From: Nitrospiraceae bacterium
Lineage (GTDB): Bacteria > Nitrospirota > Nitrospiria > Nitrospirales > Nitrospiraceae
DNA: 64,000 bases
Assembly: GCA_013140715.1 (NCBI GenBank)
Contig: JABFSG010000048.1
Span: forward strand, 1 to 64,000
Direction of reading: 5' to 3'
Of the stretch, positions 36,973-45,779 are shown piece after piece (within the stretch, counting starts at the first letter, position 1; every line of letters begins with the position of its first letter). The position numbers were made by a program, and so were the translations under genes. Under the pieces are notes generated by a model. It searched no databases, had not been told where the DNA came from, and worked only from the letters and a program-made list of their open reading frames with translations.

Positions 36973-37290
36973 TCAGTACCACACTTGAAAATCTGAAAAT
37001 CGCCCTGTTGCCTGGCTCCACTCTACTTCAACGGCTGTCACTCGTGAGGCAGGAGGCCCGGTCTTCGCGTCTTCAATCAGAATCAGGATCTGGTCTTTAG
37101 GGCCCTCAACCTCAAGCTCGACTCGGCCATCACCCAGGTTCCTGACGCCTCCGAAGAGGCCTCGCTGCGATGCGACGCGAGCAGCAAACGCTCGATACCC
37201 GACACCTTGGACTTTCCCCTTCACCAGCAGCCTCGCCCGGCGTTCTGTCGGTTCAATCGGCTCGGCCATACGCTCAGACAAATCCTGCAT
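36973..37290 (-). CDS. acyP: Acylphosphatase
   Basis: A 105-aa protein with the catalytic pattern KGKVQGVGYRAFAARVA (Arg) and GGVRNLGDGRVELEVEG (Asn). It hydrolyses acyl phosphates. An internal Met (37269) could be the true start. It sits 8 bp before the sigma factor gene. Confidence 0.9.
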   Translation of the reverse strand: MQDLSERMAEPIEPTERRARLLVKGKVQGVGYRAFAARVASQRGLFGGVRNLGDGRVELEVEGPKDQILILIEDAKTGPPASRVTAVEVEWSQATGRFSDFQVWY

Positions 37291-37580
37291 TGTAACGATG
37301 CCTATTCAACGAACGGATGATCTCATACCTCCAGAGAGGCGTCACGTGTTTTGCGTTTCCGCGCGAGAGCGTTTTGTGCAACGGCGCTGGGAAGAAAAAC
37401 GGAAACGTGAGAGGGCATTCGATGCATTCCAGCATGGCACAACGACTGCAACGGGCTTGTACGGGAACTTTAAGTGGAGGCAGTGTTCGCGAGGTGGAAT
37501 TACAGAGGGGCGATACACAGGGGAGGTTGATCCAGATGCCTCAATAGAAGAATTCGGTTCCAGGCCAAGCGAGCTTGTTT

Positions 37581-37657
<77 letters not shown>

Positions 37658-37695
37658 ACAAAATCAAGAGAGCCAGAACGCGAGGAGGGATTGTC

Positions 37696-38799
37696 TTACA
37701 TCAAGGGATCAAAACGCAAGCCGTGGGCATCGGCTACTCCTTGAAATGTAACCTTTCCCCCTGACAGGTTCACGCCTTTTGCCAATCCGGGATCCGACCG
37801 CACGGCCTTTTCTACTCCCAGTGTGGCTAGACGCAGAAGATATGGAAGCGTGGCGTTCATCAGTGCGTTGGTGGATGTACGGGGCACGATCCCCGGCATG
37901 TTCGACACGCAATAATGGAGCACGCCATCGACGGTATAGACCGGATCAGAATGCGTAGTGGGCTTCGTGGTCTCCACGCAGCCCCCTTGATCCACTGCCA
38001 CATCTACAATTACAGAACCAGGCTTCATCCTCGTAACCAACTGACGGGACACAAGCTTGGGCGCAAGGGCCCCGGGAACCAACACCGCTCCGATCACGAG
38101 ATCTGCTGCAAGTACAGCCTCCTCAATAGCCGCTGTCGTTGAAGCCAACGTAACAATCCGCCCATGATATTGATCATCCAAATAGCGTAATCGTTCCAGA
38201 TCCAGATTGATCACCGTCACCTGGGCTCCCATGCCGACCGCGATGCGTGTTGCTGCACTCCCGACTACGCCAGCGCCAAGCACCACTACCCGCGCCGGCT
38301 CAACACCTGGCACTCCCCCCAGCAGCAGGCCGCGCCCTCCCTGCGTCTTTTCGAGATAGCGCGCCCCGATCTGCACCGACATCCGTCCAGCGATTTCACT
38401 CATCGGCTTGAGCATCGGTAACGTACCGTCTTTGGCTTCGATCGTCTCACGGGCAATGGCGGTGATTCTGGTATCCAAGAGCGTTTTTGTGAGTTCCGGC
38501 AAGGAGGCCAAATGGAGATAGGTAAAGAGAGTCTGGTCTGGACGGAACAAGGGGCATTCAGACAGTAGCGGTTCCTTCACCTTCACAATGAGCGTTGCTT
38601 TCTGAAACAGCTGCTCTTTTGATTCTGCTACAGTGGCGCCGGCGTTCCGGTAATCCCCATCTGAATAGCCACTGCCGGCTCCAGCCGATGGTTCGACCCA
38701 GATATCGTGGCCGGCCTGACGCAACGTCCGCACTCCATCGGGCGTGATACTGACGCGATACTCGTGATCCTTGATCTCTTTGGGGATTCCGATGACCAT
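37696..38799 (-). CDS. ald: Alanine dehydrogenase
   Basis: A 367-aa NAD-dependent enzyme interconverting alanine and pyruvate + ammonia. Landmarks: [27 protein letters not shown], the Rossmann segment [27 protein letters not shown] and [19 protein letters not shown] 38799 follows GGAGG. It could assimilate ammonia or recycle alanine. Confidence 0.95.
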   Translation of the reverse strand: MVIGIPKEIKDHEYRVSITPDGVRTLRQAGHDIWVEPSAGAGSGYSDGDYRNAGATVAESKEQLFQKATLIVKVKEPLLSECPLFRPDQTLFTYLHLASLPELTKTLLDTRITAIARETIEAKDGTLPMLKPMSEIAGRMSVQIGARYLEKTQGGRGLLLGGVPGVEPARVVVLGAGVVGSAATRIAVGMGAQVTVINLDLERLRYLDDQYHGRIVTLASTTAAIEEAVLAADLVIGAVLVPGALAPKLVSRQLVTRMKPGSVIVDVAVDQGGCVETTKPTTHSDPVYTVDGVLHYCVSNMPGIVPRTSTNALMNATLPYLLRLATLGVEKAVRSDPGLAKGVNLSGGKVTFQGVADAHGLRFDPLM

Positions 38800-38851
38800 G
38801 GTCGCTCCCTCCTCGCGCAATCTATTCCGGTATTACTCTCTCCATTCTATA

Positions 38852-38877
38852 GCAGGACGCTGAAAAAGTCCGCCAGT
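38852..38877. repeat. Truncated end of the dispersed MITE-like repeat
   Basis: GCAGGACGCTGAAAAAGTCCGCCAG matches the left end of the 39473 element with one base change, then diverges. Only the end is present. Confidence 0.65.
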
Positions 38878-38910
38878 GGCAGAAACCGTGGCGCGTGATG
38901 CGTGCGAGTC

Positions 38911-38977
38911 GGTTTGTTTCTCTTGTTCATTTGGTTTGTTTGGTTGGGCGAACCTAACCAAATGAACACAACAAACC
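38911..38977. repeat. Nested inverted repeat (GTTCATTTGGTT/AACCAAATGAAC)
   Basis: Perfect 12-bp arms at 38925-38936 and 38956-38967, extended by GGTTTGTT (38911-38918) and AACAAACC (38970-38977). An inner GGTT...AACC caps the loop. It lies between the divergent ald and zinc-ribbon genes. No T-run; role unknown. Confidence 0.7.
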
Positions 38978-39089
38978 AGATGAACCAGATCAACCCCTCT
39001 CGCCTGTCTTGCAGTCAGGTGGACAGTGCGCGCAGGCCTGTTGTAAGATTCGTCCGTTCTTCATCTCACGAGCGACAGAGGGAGGTTCT

Positions 39090-39473
39090 ATGGATTCAAC
39101 GTCTGGGTCCTGCAATGCTTGCGGCGCCACTGGCATCGCGCTCATGAAGTTATCGCTCGGGAAGGACTTCTTTGGCCGGGCTTACGACCGACTGTCTCCC
39201 TCGACCGATCAAAGTCCGAAATGGTACTGCGAAGGCTGCTCGATGCAGAAAAATCTCCAACGGGACTTTCGGGATATTGTGGGGGAATTCGACAAACTGA
39301 CAGCCTGCCAAGGTTCTATTCTGTCTACTCAGGAAGAATTTCAACGGGCTTCGTTACGATTGCGGGAGATTGCGACGATTCTTTCCGGAGTGGCTGGGCA
39401 CTCCCCATTCCTGACCGCAGCCGATGTGACCCAACTGATCGGGCGTATGCAGATCACCACGATGCAGGCCTAG
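39090..39473 (+). CDS. Small protein with two CxxC knuckles, function unknown
   Basis: A 127-aa protein with SCNACGATG (Cys 8, 11) and WYCEGCSMQ (about residues 49-52) that together could hold one zinc. A helical C-terminal part (RDIVGEFDKLTACQGSILSTQEEFQRASLRLREIATIL) looks like a coiled coil. ATG 39090 follows GGGAGG. No named family recognised. The stop codon abuts the repeat element. Confidence 0.68.
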   Translation: MDSTSGSCNACGATGIALMKLSLGKDFFGRAYDRLSPSTDQSPKWYCEGCSMQKNLQRDFRDIVGEFDKLTACQGSILSTQEEFQRASLRLREIATILSGVAGHSPFLTAADVTQLIGRMQITTMQA

Positions 39474-39596
39474 CAGGATGCTGAAAAAGTCCGCCAGCTT
39501 CGTTCTCGTTTCGCTCAGAGGTTCAACGTACCGAAGTGTACGCCTCACCTCTTCGCTCGCTGCGGCCTTGCTGGACAGACTTTTTGAGCATCCTGC
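39473..39596. repeat. Dispersed MITE-like repeat, copy 2 (124 bp, 19-bp TIRs)
   Basis: GCAGGATGCTGAAAAAGTC (39473-39491) and GACTTTTTGAGCATCCTGC (39578-39596) are terminal inverted repeats with one mismatch. The centre has CAACGTACCGAAGTGTACGCCTC. Same element as 27070-27190 (diverged) and 38852-38877 (end only). It starts at the last base of the preceding stop codon and encodes nothing evident. Confidence 0.85.
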
Positions 39597-39692
39597 TTGG
39601 TGTTCTCCTCTCGTCTCAGACGTGCGGATCGATGAAGTCCTGGCGTGGCCACATAATTTTTCCAGAGCCTGCTAGACAAACAGGAACCATTC

Positions 39693-40043
39693 ATGTCGAC
39701 ATTCACCAGGCATATTTTTGTCTGCACAAATCAGCGGAGCCCCGACGATCCCCGCGGGAGCTGCTCTAAGCTTGGTTCCGAAGCGCTCCATGCCTGCTTT
39801 AAACAGGAAGCGAAACGGCTGGACTTGAAGGACATCGTTCGCGCCAACAAAGCCGGGTGCCTTGATCATTGTGCGCAAGGGCCAAGCGTCGTGATTTATC
39901 CCGAAGGCGTGTGGTACCAAGTTAAAACAGAAGCCGACGTGACGGAAATCATGGAGCGCCACGTCGTCAAGGGCGAGGTTGTGACCCGTCTCGTGATGCC
40001 CGATCACCCTGTTCCCGCGACCGTCCCTCCGCTCACATCGTAG
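39693..40043 (+). CDS. Thioredoxin-like [2Fe-2S] ferredoxin
   Basis: A 116-aa protein with four cysteines in the thioredoxin-like ferredoxin spacing: FVCTNQR (C11), GSCSKLG (C24), AGCLDHCAQGPSVVIYPEG (C56, C60). This matches the family found with Shethna-type and NuoE-like proteins. Electron carrier; partner unknown. First of three clustered genes (39693-40772). Confidence 0.9.
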   Translation: MSTFTRHIFVCTNQRSPDDPRGSCSKLGSEALHACFKQEAKRLDLKDIVRANKAGCLDHCAQGPSVVIYPEGVWYQVKTEADVTEIMERHVVKGEVVTRLVMPDHPVPATVPPLTS

Positions 40044-40065
40044 CGCCGCAGCAACAAGGATCGTC

Positions 40066-40479
40066 ATGGCCGTTGAAGAAAAGTGGAAAGCCAACCTGGA
40101 AAAGGTGGCCTTCATGAAACAGTTTCCTGGGTTACTCGGAGCCTGGGATTCGTTGGCGGGAAAAACCGTCGAAGCTGTCATCCCTCTCAAGGGGAGGCAG
40201 GGTACTGCGGTGCTGGTATGCACTGATGGTACCTTTATGGTCGTGTCCCCGATGGCGCCGGAACCCTCTGAGTTGGGGGAGGCCTTGGCAGCGGCGCGGG
40301 AGGTTCTTGAGCCTGCCCATCAGGAGGCCTATATAGAGTATGACCGATTGGTCAAGAAGGACAGAGACGCTCTCAAGTCAGCCAGGGTCGAGAAGATTCT
40401 CGGGGCGATTCACAACAATCTGGAGCAGCATCCGGAATTGAAAGATCGGTTGAAAGAGCTTGTGAAGGAGTGGAAGTGA
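40066..40479 (+). CDS. Conserved-looking small protein between ferredoxin genes
   Basis: A 137-aa soluble protein: an N-terminal alpha/beta part (VEAVIPLKGRQGTAVLVCTDGTFMVVSPM) and a C-terminal helical part (LEPAHQEAYIEYDRLVKKDRDALKSARVEKIL). No family recognised. It is 22 bp after the 2Fe-2S gene and overlaps the 4Fe-4S gene, so it probably belongs to their function. Confidence 0.65.
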   Translation: MAVEEKWKANLEKVAFMKQFPGLLGAWDSLAGKTVEAVIPLKGRQGTAVLVCTDGTFMVVSPMAPEPSELGEALAAAREVLEPAHQEAYIEYDRLVKKDRDALKSARVEKILGAIHNNLEQHPELKDRLKELVKEWK

Positions 40480-40772
40480 GCAGCCTCCCGGATAGAAACA
40501 TGTTCGAGATCTTTTCTCAAGGTCTCTTTGAAGGAGTCAAACCCATGATGGTCATTCGCGATCACCTCGTCCGTCATCCAGACCGTTGCACCCATCAAGC
40601 CATTTGTGTTCCGATCTGCCCGACCGGTGCTTGGCTCTCGACCCCACCCTACAAGTTCGATCCTTCCCGCTGTCTGGAAAGCTGTCGCCTCTGCCTGGAT
40701 GCCTGCCCTTCACAGGCGATCTATGGAGTGTTCAAGAAGGGAGAGAAGATGCTGGAGCCGCAAAAAAAATAG
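40476..40772 (+). CDS. Ferredoxin-like protein with 4Fe-4S cysteines
   Basis: A 98-aa protein with two Cys clusters: CTHQAICVPICPTG and CLESCRLCLDACPSQAI. The second fits a CxxCxxCxxxCP 4Fe-4S site; the first is less regular. GTG 40476 overlaps the upstream stop (GTGA) with AAGGAG at 40465-40470; ATG 40500 is an alternative. It ends the three-gene cluster. Confidence 0.8.
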   Translation: MSSLPDRNMFEIFSQGLFEGVKPMMVIRDHLVRHPDRCTHQAICVPICPTGAWLSTPPYKFDPSRCLESCRLCLDACPSQAIYGVFKKGEKMLEPQKK

Positions 40773-40777
40773 GTCGG

Positions 40778-40955
40778 GTGTGTCAGGGCCTGTCGCTTCC
40801 TCGCCTCCAGAGCGCGCAAGCCTGCTCTGTGGGGCGGAAACCTTCTGGAATTCCCTCGCAGACTCGGTCAGTTCCAGCTTTCCTTCCCCACAGAGCAGGC
40901 TTGCGAATCTCGCTCTTGCGACGAAAGTCCGCGCCAAGGCCCTGAAACACCCTGT
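40778..40955. repeat. Large inverted-repeat element (20-bp perfect inner arms)
   Basis: CGCAAGCCTGCTCTGTGGGG (40814-40833) is exactly complementary to 40886-40905. The 52-nt loop is GC-balanced. Outer pieces GTGTCAGGGCCT and AGGCCCTGAAACAC pair as well, giving a nested structure of about 175 bp. No gene seen in 40773-41104. It could be a non-autonomous mobile element or a structured RNA. Confidence 0.75.
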
Positions 40956-41104
40956 GTGAGAGAGCGAAAGATCGGATCGTATCTGCTCGGCGAGTGCGGT
41001 GACCCAAGCCGCACCTAGGCTGCGACGTTGGCTCATCAACCCAACCGAAGGTTTGCGGCAGACCGGAAGGGCAAAGAGTGAGGATGCGGTAGAGGACCAG
41101 ACCA

Positions 41105-42166
41105 TTAAGGACGCGGAATCCACACATGGTTCACTGGATTTGCGTCTTCCATGACGCCCTGCGGAACCTGCATTGGATTAGCAGTCAGGATTACATACTG
41201 ATGAGAAATTAAACGAGGCTTAGTCAATATCGCGGACGGATCACGGCCAATACTAACTGTGTAGGGAGGAGGTAAAGAGCGAGGGCCGACGAATAACTGC
41301 ACATAGCAGGTAATGACTCCACCACCTCGTTCTACGGCAAGAATGTGCGTCCACTTAGTGGGCCTCATACCTCGTCTGAAATTTTCAACAAACTGGTCGT
41401 CACGTTGCTGTACAAACCGGGAAATCTCCCCGCCATTCCAGATGAAGTCCTTGATTCCATCGAACTCGCGTTCATGACCAGTGAGCTCTGGAAACATCTT
41501 GAGTGTGTAATGAAAAGCGATCTTCGCCACGGCTCGAAAATATGGAGCTGCGGCGTGGGTGTTCACGACAAGCTGTATCTTCTGAGGAGGAAATTCTGTC
41601 GTTGTCCAGTTTGCTGGAGGTTGAAAACCCAGCGATCGAATTAAGTCTTCGACCCACGAAATTTCTTCGGGCAAAGCAATGGCGTGAACCGGTTTGGCAT
41701 TTTCAATCCCATGCGCTCGAAGATACTGCCTGAGCATTTCCGGATTTTCCCGCATACTGTCCAAGAGAGGCACTGGCTGAGCGTCAGCCAATGAGTGCTC
41801 AAACACTATTTGTCGAAGTGGGAAAACGTCTTCGCTTCCAGCCTGAATCTCCCAGAGCAAATCATACCGCCAACCTGGAGCTCTCCCGACCATTAGCAAA
41901 GGGTCCACTCTCGCAGCTCGCTTGTAAAAGGGATTGGGAGGCAGGCCGTTCTTTCCTCGGACGCCAATGAGCCAACGAAAGAAGACTGTAGGACCGGCAC
42001 GACCAAACTGAGTCTCTACTCTCCTGCCTAGCTCATTATTGCAGTTCTCACAGATGCGATCATTTAGTAACTCCATTCCAGAAAAACGACCGATCGCCTC
42101 GGGCAGATAATGTTCGGGTGAGAAGTTTTTACTGTGTGGGCCAGGATAAATGCATTGTCTAGCCAT
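41105..42166 (-). CDS. HNH-endonuclease-like protein (HNH_5-type zinc motif)
   Basis: A 353-aa protein. The N-terminus CIYPG...SPEHYLPEAIGRF...LNDRICENCNNELG resembles the zinc/HNH site of HNH_5 endonucleases (Cys, His, CxxCN). The remaining about 290 residues are unassigned. Its gene is isolated, its composition is a little less GC-rich than the neighbours, and it sits beside the inverted-repeat element, which suggests an accessory insertion. Nuclease activity is not shown. Confidence 0.6.
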   Translation of the reverse strand: MARQCIYPGPHSKNFSPEHYLPEAIGRFSGMELLNDRICENCNNELGRRVETQFGRAGPTVFFRWLIGVRGKNGLPPNPFYKRAARVDPLLMVGRAPGWRYDLLWEIQAGSEDVFPLRQIVFEHSLADAQPVPLLDSMRENPEMLRQYLRAHGIENAKPVHAIALPEEISWVEDLIRSLGFQPPANWTTTEFPPQKIQLVVNTHAAAPYFRAVAKIAFHYTLKMFPELTGHEREFDGIKDFIWNGGEISRFVQQRDDQFVENFRRGMRPTKWTHILAVERGGGVITCYVQLFVGPRSLPPPYTVSIGRDPSAILTKPRLISHQYVILTANPMQVPQGVMEDANPVNHVWIPRP

Positions 42167-42185
42167 TGAAAATCCGAGAGCCTGT

Positions 42186-43232
42186 TTAGATAATCTGTTT
42201 CCGCAATCGGCCCCAGTAGGCTGTTCCCACGTAGCCGCAGGCGAAGGTGCCGGTGGTGAGTGCCATGATTTGGTAGACCTTGCTGCGAGGGATTTTCACT
42301 TTTACGGCGGGGTTCAGGAGATTGGGGGAATTCATGACGAGCTTCAGCGATTCTCCTGCAGAGAGGATCGGCCACATGCAGGAGAGCCGGAGGCGTGTTT
42401 CGTGTCTTGGAATTGCCATGGCATACATCCACCCTTGATCGAGATGCGCGATGGCCATACGAACGAGTTTGCTCAGCACTGGCCGAAAGCGCGAAAGATT
42501 TTCTTGATTCAGCAGATCGCGCGGTTTGAGTCCCGCTTCGGCCAGCATGGGCGTCGGCACATAGCAGCGGCCTTTCTGGAGGTCGTGTGCGATATCTTTG
42601 ACGATGTTCGTGAGCTGCAGCCCCTTCCCAAATCTCACGCCGACCTCCGACATCTCCCGTACCTTCCATGCAGCCAAGGCCTTCCGGTGCGCACACATGA
42701 GATCCGTCCAGAATTCGCCGACGCAACCGGCCACGTAATAGGTATAGCGGTCCAGATCGTCAAGCGTCTTCAGCGCAACCAGATCTTCGGCCGATTGTCC
42801 TGGGAAGACGGCGAGATCCATCTCCATCCCCTGTGTGAGCGTGGTCATGAGCCGTTGTATGCGGCGGCGATCGTCCGGTGAAAACTCTTGGAGCAATCTA
42901 AAACAGTCCTCCAGTCGTTCAAGGAGTACGCGCTCGGACGAATCTTTCTGGAGCGGCCCCATGGCTCGTTGGATGTCAGTGATCTGTCTCCAGGAGATCT
43001 GATCACTGACGAACTGCCCCTTGAGCTGGCCGAGGAAATCCAATCGGCGTGGCCGATCGATCAATTCTGTATCGGCAATCGTATCGGCAGCCCGAGCGAA
43101 GAGGTAGGCCAAGCTCACCTGATCGCGCACACCTGCTGGAACTACGGCCAATGTTGTGTAGAAGAGACGGGAGACTTGCTTGAGAAGATCGTTGAGTAAT
43201 TCCTGCCTGGTGGACTCTATATTCGTAGCCAC
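42186..43232 (-). CDS. Squalene/phytoene synthase-family enzyme
   Basis: A 348-aa prenyltransferase condensing two isoprenyl diphosphates, most likely squalene synthase. First Asp-rich motif YLFARAADTIADT (about 43-55), YTYYVAGCVGEFWTDL, second motif FGKGLQLTNIVKDIAHD. The C-terminus carries a hydrophobic end like eukaryotic-type squalene synthases. It starts at GTG 43232. It could feed hopanoid or sterol-like lipid synthesis; no other pathway gene is nearby. Confidence 0.86.
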   Translation of the reverse strand: MATNIESTRQELLNDLLKQVSRLFYTTLAVVPAGVRDQVSLAYLFARAADTIADTELIDRPRRLDFLGQLKGQFVSDQISWRQITDIQRAMGPLQKDSSERVLLERLEDCFRLLQEFSPDDRRRIQRLMTTLTQGMEMDLAVFPGQSAEDLVALKTLDDLDRYTYYVAGCVGEFWTDLMCAHRKALAAWKVREMSEVGVRFGKGLQLTNIVKDIAHDLQKGRCYVPTPMLAEAGLKPRDLLNQENLSRFRPVLSKLVRMAIAHLDQGWMYAMAIPRHETRLRLSCMWPILSAGESLKLVMNSPNLLNPAVKVKIPRSKVYQIMALTTGTFACGYVGTAYWGRLRKQII

Positions 43233-43234
43233 AC

Positions 43235-43660
43235 CTATCGCACTTCCAGCTTCCCTTCCATCCCTTTGTCGCGATGGCTGGGCAACGGCCAGAGCCGTTT
43301 ATCGCAGTAGATGGAAAATGTGCCTGGATGAGCCGGTGTAAATGTTATGATGAATGTCTTACCGGCGCTCACATCCTGCTCGATCGATAGACTTCCCGCC
43401 GGGTCCTTGATGATGAAATTGTGCGGGATCATCATGGTCACACTGGTCAATGTTAGTTCAACCGGCTTTCCAGCTTCGACAATGATGTGGTTTGGGGCAT
43501 ATGAGTAGCTATCGAGTGTGATGGTGGTTCGCTGCACCCCATCTGCTGCTACGGGAATTACCGCAGCATGGTCTGATTGAAGGGGCTCCGCTGCAACAGC
43601 GATTACCGCGCCGACGGAGGTCACCAAACAGACAGCCGCCCACATGTAGAGCCATCGCAT
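43235..43660 (-). CDS. Secreted cupredoxin-domain protein
   Basis: A 141-aa protein with a signal peptide (cleavage near VAA/EPLQ) and a cupredoxin fold. Copper ligands: His in MIPHNF, Cys and His in SIYCDKRLWPLPSHRDKGM, Met in the last motif. The 'C-x(10)-H-x(4)-M' spacing is like nitrosocyanin/plastocyanin-type ends. ATG 43660 follows GGAAGGTG; the frame extends five codons. It may carry electrons or sequester copper. It lies 3 bp before the squalene synthase gene. Confidence 0.82.
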   Translation of the reverse strand: MRWLYMWAAVCLVTSVGAVIAVAAEPLQSDHAAVIPVAADGVQRTTITLDSYSYAPNHIIVEAGKPVELTLTSVTMMIPHNFIIKDPAGSLSIEQDVSAGKTFIITFTPAHPGTFSIYCDKRLWPLPSHRDKGMEGKLEVR

Positions 43661-43894
43661 CGGCACCTTCCGCATGAGTCAGTTCTACCAGGAAGAACGA
43701 GAATCGGTCAACTTTCCTCAGGAGTTTCAGTGACTTCGAAAGACTTGACCTTGGCATTTCAGGAGTTATTTCTTCACGCATGATTGTCATTGGATCTCGA
43801 TTGAGATGCATTTCACCGAGTCGCTTAGTATAATCACTGTCATGAACGGCTTGTCCGATAACGGGGCAAGAGCCTGGTCGCGAAGGAGGTCTCG

Positions 43895-44782
43895 ATGAAG
43901 TGGATGAAAGGCATGTTTCTACTGTTGGCCGCCAATATTCTGATCATGGTGACACTCTCCCTCACCGTGCCGATCCTCATTAACGTCGTTCTGCCTATGT
44001 TCGGGATCGATTTACGAGGGGCAGTAGATCTCAGTTCGCTTGTCTGGGCTCTCGCCTTCGGCTTCGGTGGTGCGTTTATCAGTTTGGCATTTTCCAAACA
44101 GATGGCTCGGGCCATGTTGGACTGTCGCCAGATTACCCAACCTCGATCGCAAGCTGAACAGGTTATTTACGGCACTGTCCAAGAAATCGCGCAACGGCTC
44201 AAAATTACGATGCCGGAGGTATGGATCTACGACTCCCCTGATCCCAACGCGTTCGCGACCGGTCCCAGCAAGAATAATTCAATGGTGGCTGTTTCGACCG
44301 GGTTGTTGAGCAACTTACAAGAACAAGAAGTACGAGCCGTGCTTGCCCACGAAATGGGGCATGTATACAACGGAGACATGTTCGCGACCACCGTGCTGGC
44401 AGGGCTGATGAACACCTTTGTATACTACATTGCGATGTGGGTGCGTCGGTTCTTTGCGGAGCGTGATCAAGCGATGCTTGGCTTTGGCTTGTCGATCGTG
44501 ATTCAGATCGTCGTCAGTATTATGGCTTCGGTCCTGATCTGCTGGTTCTCACGGCAGCGTGAATATGGCGCGGATGCCTTTTCCGCCAAGGTATACGGCA
44601 AGGATTCGATGATCTCGGCCCTTCGCGCGATCGATCGATGGGTCAGTCGTTCGCAGGTCGAGTATTCCGGACAGGATGCGCTTGCGACGATGAAGATCTC
44701 CGGCAATACCTCTGGATTTATGCGTCTGTTTGCCACGCATCCACCGATGGAAGCACGCATTGAGGCCTTGGAGCGGCTCTAA
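43895..44782 (+). CDS. htpX: Membrane zinc metalloprotease HtpX
   Basis: A 295-aa M48 protease with two N-terminal helices, the HEMGH zinc motif (LAHEMGHVYNGD) and the third ligand Glu in REYGADAFSAK. Two further helices lie between. It degrades damaged membrane proteins under stress. RBS AAGGAGG; glutathione peroxidase follows 2 bp later. Confidence 0.95.
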   Translation: MKWMKGMFLLLAANILIMVTLSLTVPILINVVLPMFGIDLRGAVDLSSLVWALAFGFGGAFISLAFSKQMARAMLDCRQITQPRSQAEQVIYGTVQEIAQRLKITMPEVWIYDSPDPNAFATGPSKNNSMVAVSTGLLSNLQEQEVRAVLAHEMGHVYNGDMFATTVLAGLMNTFVYYIAMWVRRFFAERDQAMLGFGLSIVIQIVVSIMASVLICWFSRQREYGADAFSAKVYGKDSMISALRAIDRWVSRSQVEYSGQDALATMKISGNTSGFMRLFATHPPMEARIEALERL

Positions 44783-44784
44783 TC

Positions 44785-45414
44785 GTGAGGTGCTCCCTGA
44801 AATTACGTTACCTATTGTTGGGATTGTTCGCCGGTATCGGCGTGATCGCCGATGCTGGATTGAGCAACTTGCTTCAGCCGAGTGTTGCACAGGCGAAACA
44901 GGAAGGGACCGTACTCATGGCAGCACAGACACCCATGGTCTATGACTTTATACTGAACGATATCGATGGCAAGCCGGTCTCATTGAGTCAGTTCCGTGGC
45001 AAGGTACTATTATTGGTCAATACGGCCAGCTTCTGCGGTAATACGCCTCAGTATACCGACCTCGAGACGATGTATGAACAGTATCGGGAGAAAGGTTTCG
45101 AAATTCTGGCGTTCCCCGCGAACAGCTTCGGACAGCAGGAGCCGGGTACGGATGCGGAGATCAAAGGGTTTTGTTTGACCAAGTACAGCGTGAGCTTCCC
45201 TCTCTTCAGCAAGATCAGCGTGAAGGGCGAGGACAAACATCCGCTGTACCGGTATCTGACTGAGCAGAGTCCTTTTCCCGGCGAAGTGGAGTGGAACTTT
45301 CAGAAGTATTTAGTCGATCGTTCAGGAAAGGTCGCCGCCAAGTACCGTCACCGCACCAAGCCGTCGGCGCCGGAGGTCATGCAGGATGTCGAGCGAGCGC
45401 TTGCGGCCCACTGA
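44785..45414 (+). CDS. Glutathione peroxidase-family thiol peroxidase
   Basis: A 209-aa protein with a signal-like N-terminus (about 1-36), then the GPx fold. Catalytic Cys in NTASFCGNTPQY, Gln in PANSFGQQEPG, Trp in VEWNFQKYLVD. The peroxidatic residue is Cys, not Sec. Probably periplasmic and thioredoxin- or other thiol-dependent. GTG 44785. Confidence 0.92.
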   Translation: MRCSLKLRYLLLGLFAGIGVIADAGLSNLLQPSVAQAKQEGTVLMAAQTPMVYDFILNDIDGKPVSLSQFRGKVLLLVNTASFCGNTPQYTDLETMYEQYREKGFEILAFPANSFGQQEPGTDAEIKGFCLTKYSVSFPLFSKISVKGEDKHPLYRYLTEQSPFPGEVEWNFQKYLVDRSGKVAAKYRHRTKPSAPEVMQDVERALAAH

Positions 45415-45419
45415 CGCAT

Positions 45420-45704
45420 TCAAGTTTTTCGATAAAATGAAATACTCGCGCGGTATTCTTGGATAGCAGCGGCCAGGGCTTGGCTGCCTAAAGGAATGTT
45501 TGCGTCCAGAGCATCTTCAATTTTTGGATCGTCGATTTCGACGTCATAGCGGTCTTGCATGTTCGTCCTGACCGGTCCCTGCGTCACCTCGCGCGGCATG
45601 AATATCTCTTTCCAGACTTCTTTCTCGACCAGACAGACATCTCTGAATCGCTCATAGAGCAGCGTCAGCTTCTCTTGATCCGTGACTTTGATGCGTTCTC
45701 CCAT
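45420..45704 (-). CDS. Small soluble protein, function unknown
   Basis: A 94-aa protein rich in charged residues (MGERIKVTDQEKLTLLYERFRDVCLVEKEVWKEIF) with a helical end (ALAAAIQEYRASISFYRKT). The start follows GAGGAAC. It looks coding by composition and RBS; no family recognised. Confidence 0.55.
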   Translation of the reverse strand: MGERIKVTDQEKLTLLYERFRDVCLVEKEVWKEIFMPREVTQGPVRTNMQDRYDVEIDDPKIEDALDANIPLGSQALAAAIQEYRASISFYRKT

Positions 45705-45779
45705 TCTTGTTCCTCTTCTCTATTGCACCCGAAGTCCCCATGAGTGCTTCACCGTACTCGATAAGGGTGTGGCGGGTGG

